Assembly: GCF_000478605.2 (NCBI RefSeq)
Contig: NZ_ASHX02000001.1
Span: 3,635,895-3,699,894, forward strand
Direction of reading: 5' to 3'
From: Streptomyces thermolilacinus SPC6
GTDB lineage: Bacteria > Actinomycetota > Actinomycetes > Streptomycetales > Streptomycetaceae
DNA length: 64,000 nucleotides
A program made the translations under genes and the position numbers. This document shows, in pieces, positions 1-8,447 of this stretch (its first letter is position 1; each line of letters begins with the position of its first letter). The notes under the pieces are model-generated. The model did no database searches and was not told the DNA's origin. It saw only the letters and a program-made list of their open reading frames with translations.

Positions 1-2
1 TG

Positions 3-434
3 CAGAGGAACGTCACGGCGAGGCTGAGTCGCGCATCGATCTTCAAAGAGGAGGAACCTCCGGCGTTCTGGGCCATCCTGGACGAGTCCCTCATCCGGCG
101 CGCTGTACTGCCTCCGGAGGGAATGGCGGAGCTGCTGGAGCACATCGCGCGCGTCGTCAGGGAGACCCGGTCCCTGCTCCAGATCGTGCCGGTGACCACC
201 GCCCTGCACCCGTTCATGATGGGCATGACGAGGATCATGACGTTCGCCGATGCCCCGTCCGTGGTCTACACGGAGAGCCTCCACAGCGGCCAACTCATCG
301 ACGACCCGCGGCTCGTGCGCTCCTACCGCCAGTCGTACGATCTGCTCAGGGCCGACGCGCTGCCGCCTGAGGCGTCCCTGGCCATGGTCGAGGAAGCGGC
401 GGAGGGATTCCGGAATGGCACAGATCGAGGTTGA
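3..434 (+). CDS. XRE-family regulator, C-terminal part (DUF5753)
   Basis: Open frame entering from the left edge; the N-terminal helix-turn-helix is outside the window. What remains reads as the DUF5753 ligand/protein-interaction domain: the segment PPAFWAILDESLIRR is the usual conserved block of this family, followed by the 'VPVTTALHP' and 'VVYTES' stretches and the terminal 'SYRQSYDLLRADALPPEAS' block. In Streptomyces such proteins pair with a small DUF397 protein, which follows here with a 20-base overlap, so the two are probably translationally coupled. Function (WhiJ-like control of development or secondary metabolism) is inferred from the family only. Confidence 0.85.
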   Translation, partial: QRNVTARLSRASIFKEEEPPAFWAILDESLIRRAVLPPEGMAELLEHIARVVRETRSLLQIVPVTTALHPFMMGMTRIMTFADAPSVVYTESLHSGQLIDDPRLVRSYRQSYDLLRADALPPEASLAMVEEAAEGFRNGTDRG

Positions 435-633
435 CCTGAGCTCTGCGCAGTGGCGCAAGAGCAGCTACAGCAATGGCACGGGCGGCGAGTGCCTGGAAGT
501 CGCTGACCACTTCCCCGGCGTGCTCCCCGTGCGGGACTCCAAGATGCCCGAGGCGCCTGCCCTCGTGGTCGCCGCGGCCGCGTGGGCGCCGTTCGTGGCG
601 GCGGTGAGGGCGGGGCGGCTCGGGGTGGGGTGA
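415..633 (+). CDS. DUF397 domain small protein
   Basis: A 72-residue protein with the DUF397 core: 'QWRKSSYSNGTGGECLEVAD' at residues 12-31 and 'VRDSKMPEAPALV' at 39-51, then a hydrophobic helix. The ATG lies inside the end of the upstream XRE/DUF5753 gene, a normal arrangement for this pair. DUF397 proteins are regarded as partners (often antagonists) of the adjacent XRE regulator; no DNA-binding motif is visible. The start is chosen because the conserved W-R-K-S-S-Y-S block begins about 13 residues after it. Confidence 0.85.
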   Translation: MAQIEVDLSSAQWRKSSYSNGTGGECLEVADHFPGVLPVRDSKMPEAPALVVAAAAWAPFVAAVRAGRLGVG

Positions 634-634
634 G

Positions 635-1387
635 TCAGCGGCGGTAGAAGATCCGGTCCGCGTACTCGTCCATGACGCGGGCGTTCCACTCGTGGCCGCC
701 GTCCACGTTGCCGGAGCGCAGCAGCGGGGGCTCGACGCCGCGGCGGACCAGTTCCCCGGCCGCCGCGGCCATGGTGGCCTGCATGAGCGCGCTGGTCACG
801 ACCGTGGAGGCGGGGGCGAACGGCGCCTCGATGCCCTCGTGGGTCAGCTCCGCGTCCCCGACGGGGATCTTGGAGTCGAGGACGATGTCGCAGTGGTCCT
901 TCAGGAAGGTGCCCGAGGCGTTCCGCGGGCGGGTCTCCTTCGTGTAGGCGACCGAGGTGACGCCGATGACCTTGAGGCCGAGCGCGCGGGCGTTGACGGC
1001 CATCTCGACGGGCAGGGCGTTGCGCCCGGACAGCGAGATGATCACCAGGAGGTCCCCGGCGCGGGCGGGGGAGGAGTCCAGTACGGCGGCGGCGAGGCCC
1101 TCGACGCGCTCCAGGGCGGAGCCGAGGGTGGCGGGCGCCTCCACGCCGACGGCGCCCGGTACGGGCAGCAGGTTCATGAGGGCGAGGCCGCCGGCGCGGT
1201 AGACGACGTCCTGCGCGGGCAGCGACGAGTGGCCCGCGCCGAAGGTGAAGAGGCGGCCGCCCGAGGCGATCGTGTCGGCGACGGCGGCACCCGCCGCGGC
1301 GATCTGTCCGGCCTCCTCGTCCCGTACGCGCTGGAGCAGTCCGATCGCGGCGTCGAAGAACTGATCGGCCAGCGTGCTGTCGCCCAT
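635..1387 (-). CDS. SIS-domain sugar-phosphate-binding protein
   Basis: A 250-residue cytosolic protein starting MGDSTLADQ. It has a single SIS fold: an early 'GGRLFTFGAGHSS' loop and the phosphate-binding 'LVIISLSGRNALPVE' loop. It resembles the UPF0309 proteins found next to the iron regulator in Streptomyces. SIS domains bind phosphorylated sugars as isomerases or as sensors; no extra DNA-binding domain is present, so an enzymatic or scaffold role is likelier than regulation. The start is set by GAGGAAGG six bases before ATG; a longer frame upstream has no such site. It is divergent from dmdR1, with a 167-base shared control region. Confidence 0.85.
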   Translation of the reverse strand: MGDSTLADQFFDAAIGLLQRVRDEEAGQIAAAGAAVADTIASGGRLFTFGAGHSSLPAQDVVYRAGGLALMNLLPVPGAVGVEAPATLGSALERVEGLAAAVLDSSPARAGDLLVIISLSGRNALPVEMAVNARALGLKVIGVTSVAYTKETRPRNASGTFLKDHCDIVLDSKIPVGDAELTHEGIEAPFAPASTVVTSALMQATMAAAAGELVRRGVEPPLLRSGNVDGGHEWNARVMDEYADRIFYRR

Positions 1388-1554
1388 CGGCGGCCTTCCT
1401 CTCGTCGTGTCGCGGATCACGGTGCGGTCTGGACCATTCCCGTGTCAATACGGCGCCAGGCCAGCCCGGATCGGCGGCGGCACGGTTGTCCGCGGGATGC
1501 GCAACAATTGAGACAGGGCCGCGCACACTGGAAGTCACGCATCGAGGGGCACGT

Positions 1555-2247
1555 ATGTCCGGACTGATCGACACCACGGAGATGTATCTCCGCACCATCC
1601 TCGAGCTGGAAGAGGAAGGTGTGGTGCCCATGCGCGCCCGCATCGCGGAACGGCTCGACCAGAGCGGTCCCACGGTCAGCCAGACGGTCGCCCGGATGGA
1701 GCGTGACGGCCTGGTGACCGTCGCCGGGGACCGACACCTGGAGCTGACCGAGGAGGGCCGGCGGCTGGCCACGCGCGTGATGCGCAAGCACCGTCTCGCG
1801 GAGTGCCTCCTCGTGGACGTGATCGGCCTGGAGTGGGAGCAGGTCCACGCCGAGGCGTGCCGGTGGGAGCACGTGATGAGCGAGGCCGTGGAGCGGCGCG
1901 TCCTCGAACTGCTGCGGCACCCCACGGAGTCCCCGTACGGCAACCCGATCCCGGGCCTGGAGGAGCTGGGCGAGCAGGCGGAGGCCGACCCGTTCCTCGA
2001 CGACAACATGGTGGCGCTGTCCGAGCTGGACGCGGGCACCGAGGGCAAGACCGTGGTGGTCCGGCGGATCGGCGAGCCCATCCAGACGGACGCGCAGCTG
2101 ATGTACACGCTGCGGCGGGCCGGTGTGCAACCCGGTTCGGTGGTCAGCGTGACGGAGTCGCCGGGCGGCGTGCTGGTCGGCAGCAGCGGCGAGGCGGCCG
2201 AGCTGGACGCCGACGTGGCGTCACACGTCTTCGTCGCCAAGCGCTGA
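1555..2247 (+). CDS. dmdR1: DtxR/IdeR-family iron-dependent repressor (DmdR1-like)
   Basis: A 230-residue member of the DtxR family with all domains: winged helix (about 1-73), dimerisation/metal domain (74-140) and a C-terminal SH3-like domain (about 150-225). Metal ligands occur at the same numbers as in DtxR: Met10, Cys102, Glu105, His106 (site 1) and His79, Glu83, His98 (site 2). With Fe(II) it should repress siderophore and iron-uptake genes. ATG is preceded by GAGGGG; the in-frame ATG 23 codons upstream lacks a ribosome site. The SIS neighbour matches the S. coelicolor dmdR1 locus as I remember it. A long open frame lies on the opposite strand (see findings). Confidence 0.92.
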   Translation: MSGLIDTTEMYLRTILELEEEGVVPMRARIAERLDQSGPTVSQTVARMERDGLVTVAGDRHLELTEEGRRLATRVMRKHRLAECLLVDVIGLEWEQVHAEACRWEHVMSEAVERRVLELLRHPTESPYGNPIPGLEELGEQAEADPFLDDNMVALSELDAGTEGKTVVVRRIGEPIQTDAQLMYTLRRAGVQPGSVVSVTESPGGVLVGSSGEAAELDADVASHVFVAKR

Positions 2248-2765
2248 GCCTGCCGTAGGCGCGGCACCCGTCCGCGCCTGCGCTGATGCGGCCCCGGCGG
2301 GCGGTGGTGTTCCGTTCGCGGCCCGGCGGCCGTACCGTACGGGGTGCTTTCGCGCGGAACGGCAGCGGGGCGGCTTCGCGCGTGCCACTCTGGGCTTCAG
2401 GCCGGGACCTGTCCTGGGAGGGGAGCCGCGCGATGTGTCGCCGTCACCGTCGTCATCCTCGTCGTCCGCCGACCGCTTCGCCGGAACACACGTCCGCACA
2501 TGGGGAAGGTCCCGGTGCCTTACGGCACCGGGACCCGTCCTCCCCTGTGCTGACCCGGAGCCCCGAGCTCTCAGGGTCAATCCCGTCGGACCCTTTTCCC
2601 CGAGTGGTCCGCCTCCCGTTGAAGATCTCCCCTCGGCGGTGGCCGTCAATCCTTGAGCGGGGTCACTCGAACGAGCGGTGTTGCCGTGCGTACCCCGGTT
2701 TTCGAATGTGAGTTCGATACTGTGGGTCGGGTTGTCCGACGTGACAGAAGGGGGTGCCAGGGCAC
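2248..2765. other. Gene-free interval between dmdR1 and hydrolase
   Basis: About 0.5 kb without a convincing gene: open frames here lack Streptomyces third-position bias and ribosome sites. It holds one strong hairpin (2508-2535). The last 90 bases are less GC-rich, with a TTTCGAA...TTCGATA stretch near 2699-2720 that may hold the promoter of the next gene, though no clear -35/-10 pair stands out. Confidence 0.5.
2508..2535. terminator. 12-bp perfect hairpin, likely dmdR1 terminator
   Basis: GGTCCCGGTGCC, loop TTAC, GGCACCGGGACC: a perfect 12-bp stem with a 4-base loop, about 260 bases after dmdR1. No U-run follows, as is usual for actinomycete hairpin terminators. Confidence 0.65.
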
Positions 2766-3632
2766 ATGGTGCGACGAATCGACCTGACCGGAGCCGACGG
2801 CGTACGCCTCGCCGCCTGGGAGTTCGCCGAGCCGCCGAAGGGGCCGGGCGACGACGGCACCGAGCCCGGCGGCGGTGTCCTGCTGCTGCACGGCCTCATG
2901 GGGCGGGCCGCGCACTGGGCGGAGACGGCGAGGTGGCTGTCGCAGCGGTACCGGGCGGTCGCGTTGGACCAGCGGGGGCACGGGCAGAGCGGCAAACCGG
3001 CGGCGGGGCCGTACACGCGTGAGGCGTATGTGGCGGACGCGGTGGCCGCGATCGAGCAGCTGGGCCTCGGGCCGGTGACCCTGATCGGGCACTCGATGGG
3101 CGCGCTGACGGGCTGGCAGCTGGCGGCGGAGCGGCCCGACTTGGTGAACGCGCTGGTGATCTGCGACATGCGGGCTTCGGCGTTGGGGGCGTCGTCGCAG
3201 CGGGAGTGGGAGGAGTGGTTCCGCAACTGGCCGCTGCCGTTCGCGACGTTGGCGGACGTGCGGAAGTGGTTCGGCGAGGACGACCCGTGGGTGGAGCGGC
3301 CGAACCCGGCGCGGGGCGACTTCTTCGCGGAGGTGATGGCCGAGGGTGCGGACGGGTGGCGGCCGGTGTTCTCGCCGCACCAGATGCTGGCGGCGCGGTC
3401 CACCTGGGTCCACGACGCGCACTGGGACACGCTGGCGCAGGTGCGGTGCCCCACGCTGGTGGTGCGCGGCCTGGACGGGGAACTGGGCCGGGCGGAGGCC
3501 CACGAGATGGTGCGGGTGCTGCCGCAGGGGCGGTACGCGGAGGTGCCGGACGCGGGCCACTACCTCCACTACGACCAGCCCGAGGCCTGGAGATCGGTCC
3601 TCTGGCCCTTCCTCACCGCCACGACGCCCTGA
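2766..3632 (+). CDS. Alpha/beta-fold hydrolase
   Basis: A 288-residue cytosolic hydrolase. Visible elements are the oxyanion 'LLHGLMG' (40-46), 'ALDQRGHGQSGKP' (66-78), the nucleophile elbow GHSMG with Ser110, and the terminal 'VPDAGHYLHYD' that supplies the catalytic His. The acid is probably the Asp in 'VVRGLDGELG'. Members include esterases, C-C hydrolases and haloperoxidase-like enzymes; the substrate cannot be told from sequence. Start: MVRRID is preferred because it begins the conserved part; an ATG four codons earlier is possible, and GAAGGGGG lies upstream of both. It stands alone and converges on the AraC-type gene. Confidence 0.88.
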   Translation: MVRRIDLTGADGVRLAAWEFAEPPKGPGDDGTEPGGGVLLLHGLMGRAAHWAETARWLSQRYRAVALDQRGHGQSGKPAAGPYTREAYVADAVAAIEQLGLGPVTLIGHSMGALTGWQLAAERPDLVNALVICDMRASALGASSQREWEEWFRNWPLPFATLADVRKWFGEDDPWVERPNPARGDFFAEVMAEGADGWRPVFSPHQMLAARSTWVHDAHWDTLAQVRCPTLVVRGLDGELGRAEAHEMVRVLPQGRYAEVPDAGHYLHYDQPEAWRSVLWPFLTATTP

Positions 3633-3690
3633 CCGGGAGGTCCGGGCCCCTGAACGGGGCTCTGGCCGGGCGGCCCCGAGGGCCCGTGCC

Positions 3691-4683
3691 TCACTCGGGG
3701 ACGGTGCGGAAGCGGCGCCGGTACTCCGTCGGCGTCGTGTCGAGCCTCCGCCGGAAGGCCCGTACGAGCGTGTCGACGGTGCCGAAGCCGGTGGCGGCCG
3801 CGACGCGTTCCAGCGTGGCGTCGGTGGACTCCAGCTGGTGGCGCGCCTGCTCGACGCGTACCGACTCGATGTAGGCGTGCGGGGTCGTGCCCAGCTCGTT
3901 CTTGAAGACGCGGGTGAGCTGCCGGTCGCTGACGTGGGCGTGCTCGGCGAGCCGGGGGACCGTGAGCGGCTCGGCGAGATGGCGCAGGATGTAGTGGCGC
4001 AGATCCTCCACGCGCCGGGTCGTGGAGACCTGCTCCAGGGGGACGCTGAACTGGCTCTGGCCGCCCGGCCGCTTCAGGTACATCACCAGCTGCCGGGCGA
4101 TCCGCAGCGCGACGGCCTCGCCGAGGTCGTCGGCGATGAGCGCGAGTGACAGGTCCAGGCAGGCGCTGATGCCCGCGCCGGTCCACACGTTCCCGTCGCG
4201 GACGAAGATGGGGTCGGCGTCGACGTCGACCGCCGGGTGGTCGGCGGCGAGCCGCTGAGCCGTGGACCAGTGGGTGGTGGCGCGCCTGCCGTCGAGCAGC
4301 CCCGCGGCGGCGAGGACATGGGCCCCGACGCAGACGGACGCCACCCTCCGGGCGCGCGGCGCCAGTTCGGCCACCCGCTTCACCAGCGCCGGATCGACCA
4401 GCGGGTTCACGCGGCGGTCGCCGCTGACCTCCACCGCGCCCGGCACCACGAGCGTGTCGATGCTCCGTTCCCGGAGCTGCCCGAAGGTGACGTCGGGCAG
4501 GACACGGACCCCGGCGGCGGTGACGACGGGCTCCATCGCCTCCGCGGCGAGGACGACCTCGTAGCCTGCGGCCTCCTCCGTCTCGCGCCGCGCGAGATGG
4601 AACACCTCCGGTGGCCCCGTGACATCGAGCAGGTCGACCTCTTCGAAGAGGACGATGACGATCAGTCGTCCGGTGGTGTCCAC
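3691..4683 (-). CDS. GlxA-type AraC-family transcriptional regulator
   Basis: A 330-residue regulator with an N-terminal DJ-1/PfpI-like glutaminase-fold domain (about 7-185; the nucleophile-elbow position is 'VASVCVGAHVLAAAG' with Cys118) and a C-terminal double helix-turn-helix of the AraC type (about 225-325, including 'VSDRQLTRVFKNELGTTPHAY' split over residues ~262-282). In this family the PfpI-like domain senses a small molecule rather than cutting peptides. It is divergent from a cysteine hydrolase gene, a common pairing in actinomycetes, so that hydrolase is its probable target through the 160-base intergenic region. Confidence 0.92.
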   Translation of the reverse strand: MDTTGRLIVIVLFEEVDLLDVTGPPEVFHLARRETEEAAGYEVVLAAEAMEPVVTAAGVRVLPDVTFGQLRERSIDTLVVPGAVEVSGDRRVNPLVDPALVKRVAELAPRARRVASVCVGAHVLAAAGLLDGRRATTHWSTAQRLAADHPAVDVDADPIFVRDGNVWTGAGISACLDLSLALIADDLGEAVALRIARQLVMYLKRPGGQSQFSVPLEQVSTTRRVEDLRHYILRHLAEPLTVPRLAEHAHVSDRQLTRVFKNELGTTPHAYIESVRVEQARHQLESTDATLERVAAATGFGTVDTLVRAFRRRLDTTPTEYRRRFRTVPE

Positions 4684-4843
4684 AAGTCCCCCTGCCCGCG
4701 CCCCGTCACCGGCGGCGGTGATGTCGGTTTCTGCATGTTAGACGTCATTGCCGACGCACCGGGCCGGGCCGTAGCGTCATAGGCGCAGGTCACCGCATCG
4801 ATGCGACCGCTTCCCCGACCCCGACACCCTCAGGCGGCACCCC

Positions 4844-5434
4844 ATGCCCAGAACCACGCTGCGCCGGCTGTCCGGCCTCTCCGACGCACCCGCGAAGCTC
4901 GCCGACGCGACGCTGGTCCTGATCGACTACCAGAACACGTACACCACCGGCGTGATGGAGCTGGACGGCTGGCGGCCCGCCCTCGACGCCGCCGCCCGGC
5001 TGCTGGAGCGCGCCCGCCGCGAGGGCGCCCGGATCATCCACGTCGTCAACGACGGCGGTGAGGGCACGCCGTACGACATCCGGGCCGACATCGGCCGCAT
5101 CCATCCCGACGTGGCGCCGGCCGACGGCGAACCGGTCGTCGTGAAGAAGGCCCCCGACGGCTTCCGCGACACCGAACTGGGTCGGCTCGTCGACGAGGCG
5201 GGCAGGGACGAGCTCGTCATCGCCGGGTTCATGACGCACATGTGCGTGGCGTTCACCGCGCAGGGCGCGTTCCTGCGCGGCAACCGGGTCACGGTCGTGG
5301 CCGACGCGTGCGCGACGCGGCCGCTGCCGGTCGCCGGTGCGGAGGTGGGGGCGCGTGAGGTGCACCTCGCCGCGCTGGGGACCGTCGCGGATCTGTACGG
5401 GGTCGTCGTCCCGTCGCAGGCGGAACTCGCCTGA
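4844..5434 (+). CDS. Isochorismatase-like cysteine hydrolase
   Basis: A 196-residue single-domain hydrolase. The catalytic triad of the family is present: Asp28 in 'LVLIDYQNTY', Lys101/Lys102 in 'PVVVKKAPDGF' and Cys134 in 'GFMTHMCVAFTA'. Such enzymes cleave amide or vinyl-ether substrates (nicotinamide, N-carbamoyl compounds, isochorismate); the 'GFMTHMCV' context is nearer to the amidohydrolase type than to true isochorismatases. Divergent from and probably controlled by the GlxA-type regulator. Ends at a 10-bp hairpin. Confidence 0.9.
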   Translation: MPRTTLRRLSGLSDAPAKLADATLVLIDYQNTYTTGVMELDGWRPALDAAARLLERARREGARIIHVVNDGGEGTPYDIRADIGRIHPDVAPADGEPVVVKKAPDGFRDTELGRLVDEAGRDELVIAGFMTHMCVAFTAQGAFLRGNRVTVVADACATRPLPVAGAEVGAREVHLAALGTVADLYGVVVPSQAELA

Positions 5435-5441
5435 GTGAGCC

Positions 5442-5481
5442 GGGAGGCCCGTCGGTGCCCGTGACCGCCGCCGGGCCTCCC
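5442..5481. terminator. 10-bp hairpin after cysteine hydrolase
   Basis: GGGAGGCCCG and CGGGCCTCCC separated by 20 bases, starting 8 bases after the stop codon. Confidence 0.55.
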
Positions 5482-5839
5482 TCCCCCGCCGCTCCGCGCC
5501 CTGCGGGCCGCCCTGAGGGCTGGGCCCGTGCGGGCGCTCTGCCCTGCGGGCCGCCGTGTCCGCTGCCGCTGTGGGCATGCGTTCCGCCAGGGGCGGGACG
5601 GGTGGCACAGCGGACCTGGCGGGTGCCGCTTACCGCGCCTGCCGCACCAGTGGGCACCCTCCCGGGCGGGGCACCCGTTGTGCCCACCCTTCCGCCCTGC
5701 GGAACGACTGCCCACAACGGGGTGCGGGCCCATACCCGGACGGGGCCCGCAGGAGGTGGCTTCTCGGGGCCAGGGACCGGCCCAAGCCCTGGGGCCAGGT
5801 GGGGCCGCAGGGGGTGAGCCCCGTGGCGGGGGTGCCCCG
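5482..5839. repeat. GC-rich intergenic block with nested inverted repeats
   Basis: A 360-base gene-free stretch packed with short palindromes. The clearest is CCCGTTGTG (5674-5682) pairing with CACAACGGG (5713-5721), with an inner TTCCGC / GCGGAA hairpin (5690-5695 / 5699-5704). GTGGGCA and TGCCCAC words recur. It may be a copy of a dispersed Streptomyces intergenic repeat; I cannot test copy number. It may also end transcription of the convergent ABC operon. Confidence 0.5.
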
Positions 5840-7495
5840 CTACGCCTTGCTCACCGCCGCCAGGATCTCCGGGAGGCGGCGGGACGTGCGGGTCGCGGCC
5901 AGGTGCAGGCCCGTGAACACCAGCAGCGCCCCCCACGCCGCGCCCAGCGGCAGCAGCGCCCACGGGGACACGGACGCGACGTGCGTCCAGACCACCGCCC
6001 CGATCAGCGGCGCGCACAGCACCACCGCCAGCAGCATCCCGCCCATCATCGAGCCCCACGCCAGACCGCCCTGCCCGGGCGCCGCGTTCTTGTACGCGCT
6101 GTCCTGCGGGATCGAGTACGGCAGGTACGCCGACGCCCACGCGCCCACGCCCAGCATCGCGCCGAGCAGCCCGTACGACAGGCCCAGGCCCTCCGGCAGC
6201 GCCCCCCAGTCGCCGAGCACCGCGACGGTCACGAACACCACCAGCGTCGCGTACGGCAGGGTCACCAGCAGCAGCGCCAGCGCCCGCGCCCGCAGCTCCA
6301 GGTACGCGTCCCGCTTCGACGAGATGGTCATCGCGACGATCCAGAACGCCGACGTGTCCTGGCCGAACTGGTTGTACATCAGCGACCCCAGCATCGCCGC
6401 GGCGAAACACGCCCAGTACACCGAGCCCGTCCCCTGCACCGCGTTGAACACCGGCACGATCAGGCCCAGCGCCAGCGCCGTCACCCAGCCCGACTTGGCC
6501 TTCGGGTCCCGCCACGCGTACCGCAGCGCCCGCTGCACCACCGCGCCCGTACGGCCCTCCGGCAGCAGCCGCGCCCAGCCCGCACCCGCGCCGGAACGCT
6601 TCCGGTCCGCGTCCGCACCGGCCGCCGCGACCGTCGAACCGTCCGGCGCCGTCATCAGCCTCGTCAGGCTCCGCTGCCACCAGTACAGCAGCCCCGCCAG
6701 CGCCACCACGGTCAGCAGCAGCTGCGCCACCGCCGTCCCGTACGCGCCCCGGCTCGCCGAGTCCACCGCGCCGACCGCCGACGCGGGCGGCACCCACCGC
6801 ACCAGATCCGCCGCGGGCTCCAGGCGCGAGAGCCCGCCCGCCTGGCCGAGCCGCTGCGCACCGAAGTTCACCACCTGGATGCCGATCGCCACGACCAGAC
6901 CGCTCAGCAGCGCCAGGTCCCGGCCCTTGCGGGACGTCAGCAGCCGGATGTTCGCCGCGGCGACCGCCCGCGCCAGCGCCAGGCACACCAGCAGCACCAG
7001 CGGCACCGCCGGGACCGCCACGGCGAGCGCGAACCCGCCGTGTGCCACCGAGACCCCCGCACCCACCACCAGGCACAGCGTGAACAGCGGGCCGATCCCC
7101 ACCAGTGAGGCCACCAGCAGCGCCCGCACCAGCGGCCCCGCCCGCAGCGGCAGCATCACCAGCCGCGACGGGTCCAGCGTCTCGTCACCGCTCGGGAAGA
7201 ACAGCGGCATCACCGCCCAGCCCAGCGCCGTCACACCGGTCAGCAGAACCGCGAGCGTCGCCGCCTGCGCGTGCCCCCGCAGCAGCACCAGGCCGAGCAG
7301 CTGCCCGGCAGCGAACAGCAGGGCGAACACGATGGAGACGACGAAGACCGCCGTACGGCCCGACGACTGGCGCAGCCCGTTGCGCAGCAGCGACAGCTTG
7401 ATCCGTACGAACGTGGCCGTCAGCGCCCCGGCCGACGCGCCCACCGGGTTCGCCGCCCTCATCCCCGTACCGAAGGCACCCGACTCGTACGTCAC
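5840..7495 (-). CDS. ABC-2 type exporter membrane subunit
   Basis: A 551-residue polytopic membrane protein with about a dozen hydrophobic segments (for example 'TAVFVVSIVFALLFAAGQLL' and 'ALAVAVPAVPLVLLVCLALA'). It has the layout of large actinomycete ABC-2 permeases that pair with a separate ATPase. The GTG start overlaps the stop of the ATPase gene by four bases (GTGA), so the pair is translationally coupled. The substrate is unknown; no periplasmic binding protein is nearby, which fits export. Confidence 0.9.
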   Translation of the reverse strand: MTYESGAFGTGMRAANPVGASAGALTATFVRIKLSLLRNGLRQSSGRTAVFVVSIVFALLFAAGQLLGLVLLRGHAQAATLAVLLTGVTALGWAVMPLFFPSGDETLDPSRLVMLPLRAGPLVRALLVASLVGIGPLFTLCLVVGAGVSVAHGGFALAVAVPAVPLVLLVCLALARAVAAANIRLLTSRKGRDLALLSGLVVAIGIQVVNFGAQRLGQAGGLSRLEPAADLVRWVPPASAVGAVDSASRGAYGTAVAQLLLTVVALAGLLYWWQRSLTRLMTAPDGSTVAAAGADADRKRSGAGAGWARLLPEGRTGAVVQRALRYAWRDPKAKSGWVTALALGLIVPVFNAVQGTGSVYWACFAAAMLGSLMYNQFGQDTSAFWIVAMTISSKRDAYLELRARALALLLVTLPYATLVVFVTVAVLGDWGALPEGLGLSYGLLGAMLGVGAWASAYLPYSIPQDSAYKNAAPGQGGLAWGSMMGGMLLAVVLCAPLIGAVVWTHVASVSPWALLPLGAAWGALLVFTGLHLAATRTSRRLPEILAAVSKA

Positions 7496-8310
7496 CGGGC
7501 ACCGCCCAGCCAGTCCAGGGACTCGCCCGTGTCACGGCCCCGCGCGCCGACCAGTTCGAGGAACGCCTGCTGGAGCGTGGGCGCGTCGCCCCGCACCTCC
7601 GCCAGCGGGCCGTGCGCGCGGATGCGGCCCGCGGCCATCACCGCGACCCAGTCGCACAGCGACTCGACCAGCTCCATGACATGGCTGGAGAACACGACCG
7701 TCGCGCCCGACGCGGTGTACCGCTCCAGGACGCCCCGGATCGTCTGCGCCGACACGGGGTCCACACCCTCGAACGGCTCGTCCAGGAACAGCACCTCGGG
7801 GTTGTGCAGCAGCGCCGCCGCGAGGCCGATCTTCTTGCGCATGCCGGTCGAGTAGTCGATGACCAGCTTGTGCTGCGAGCCCGCCAGGTCCAGGACGTCC
7901 AGCAGCTGCGCCGCCCGCTTGTCCACCTCGGCGCCCGGCAGCCCCCGCAGCCGGCCCGTGTACGCGAGGAGTTCGCGCCCCGACAGCCGCTCGAACAGCC
8001 GCAGCCCCTCCGGCAGCACTCCGATGCGGGCCTTCACCGCCGCCGGGTCCCGCCACACGTCGTGCCCGGCGACCTCGATGCGCCCCTGGTCGGGGCGGAG
8101 CAGTCCGGTCACCATGGACAGCGTCGTCGTCTTCCCGGCGCCGTTCGGGCCGACGAGGCCGATGAACCTGCCCGCGGGCAGCTCCAGGTCCACCCCGCCG
8201 ACCGCTATCTGCTCGCCGAAGCGCTTCCACAGCCCTTCCACGCGGACGGCGGGCGGCGCCCCCTCCCGCGTCCCGCCCGCCGCGTCAACTCTCCGGTCCT
8301 GCTCCGGCAT
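7492..8310 (-). CDS. ABC transporter ATP-binding subunit
   Basis: A 272-residue ATPase: Walker [11 protein letters not shown], a signature helix of the form 'YSTGMRKKIGLA' (a variant of LSGGQ), and Walker B 'EVLFLDEPFEGVDP'. This variant is usual for ABC-2 exporter ATPases. It should energise the membrane subunit encoded directly downstream. ATG was chosen (MPEQDRR) because GGGAGG lies 11 bases upstream; the open frame continues 83 codons further without family similarity. Confidence 0.93.
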   Translation of the reverse strand: MPEQDRRVDAAGGTREGAPPAVRVEGLWKRFGEQIAVGGVDLELPAGRFIGLVGPNGAGKTTTLSMVTGLLRPDQGRIEVAGHDVWRDPAAVKARIGVLPEGLRLFERLSGRELLAYTGRLRGLPGAEVDKRAAQLLDVLDLAGSQHKLVIDYSTGMRKKIGLAAALLHNPEVLFLDEPFEGVDPVSAQTIRGVLERYTASGATVVFSSHVMELVESLCDWVAVMAAGRIRAHGPLAEVRGDAPTLQQAFLELVGARGRDTGESLDWLGGAR

Positions 8311-8447
8311 GGTCACTGCCGCCTCCCGCTGCCCCGTCGATCGTCTGTACGGGCGCAGCCTACAAACCCGCAGGCAGCGGGCGCGTTGGGCGAATCCGGC
8401 AGCGTGCGGCGGCCCGGTGTTGCCGGGGTCCGCCACGAGCGGGTGCC

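Noticed and set aside
465..2267. 600-codon open frame on the minus strand over several genes
   Set aside because: Runs antisense through the SIS and dmdR1 genes; composition Arg/Pro/Ser-rich with no family pattern. An effect of GC bias.
2221..2649. 142-codon minus-strand open frame in the dmdR1-hydrolase gap
   Set aside because: No ribosome site, no codon-position bias, contains the hairpin terminator.
5482..5839. Insertion sequence or transposon remnant in the repeat-rich gap
   Set aside because: No transposase fragment or terminal inverted repeats with target duplication; only short nested palindromes.
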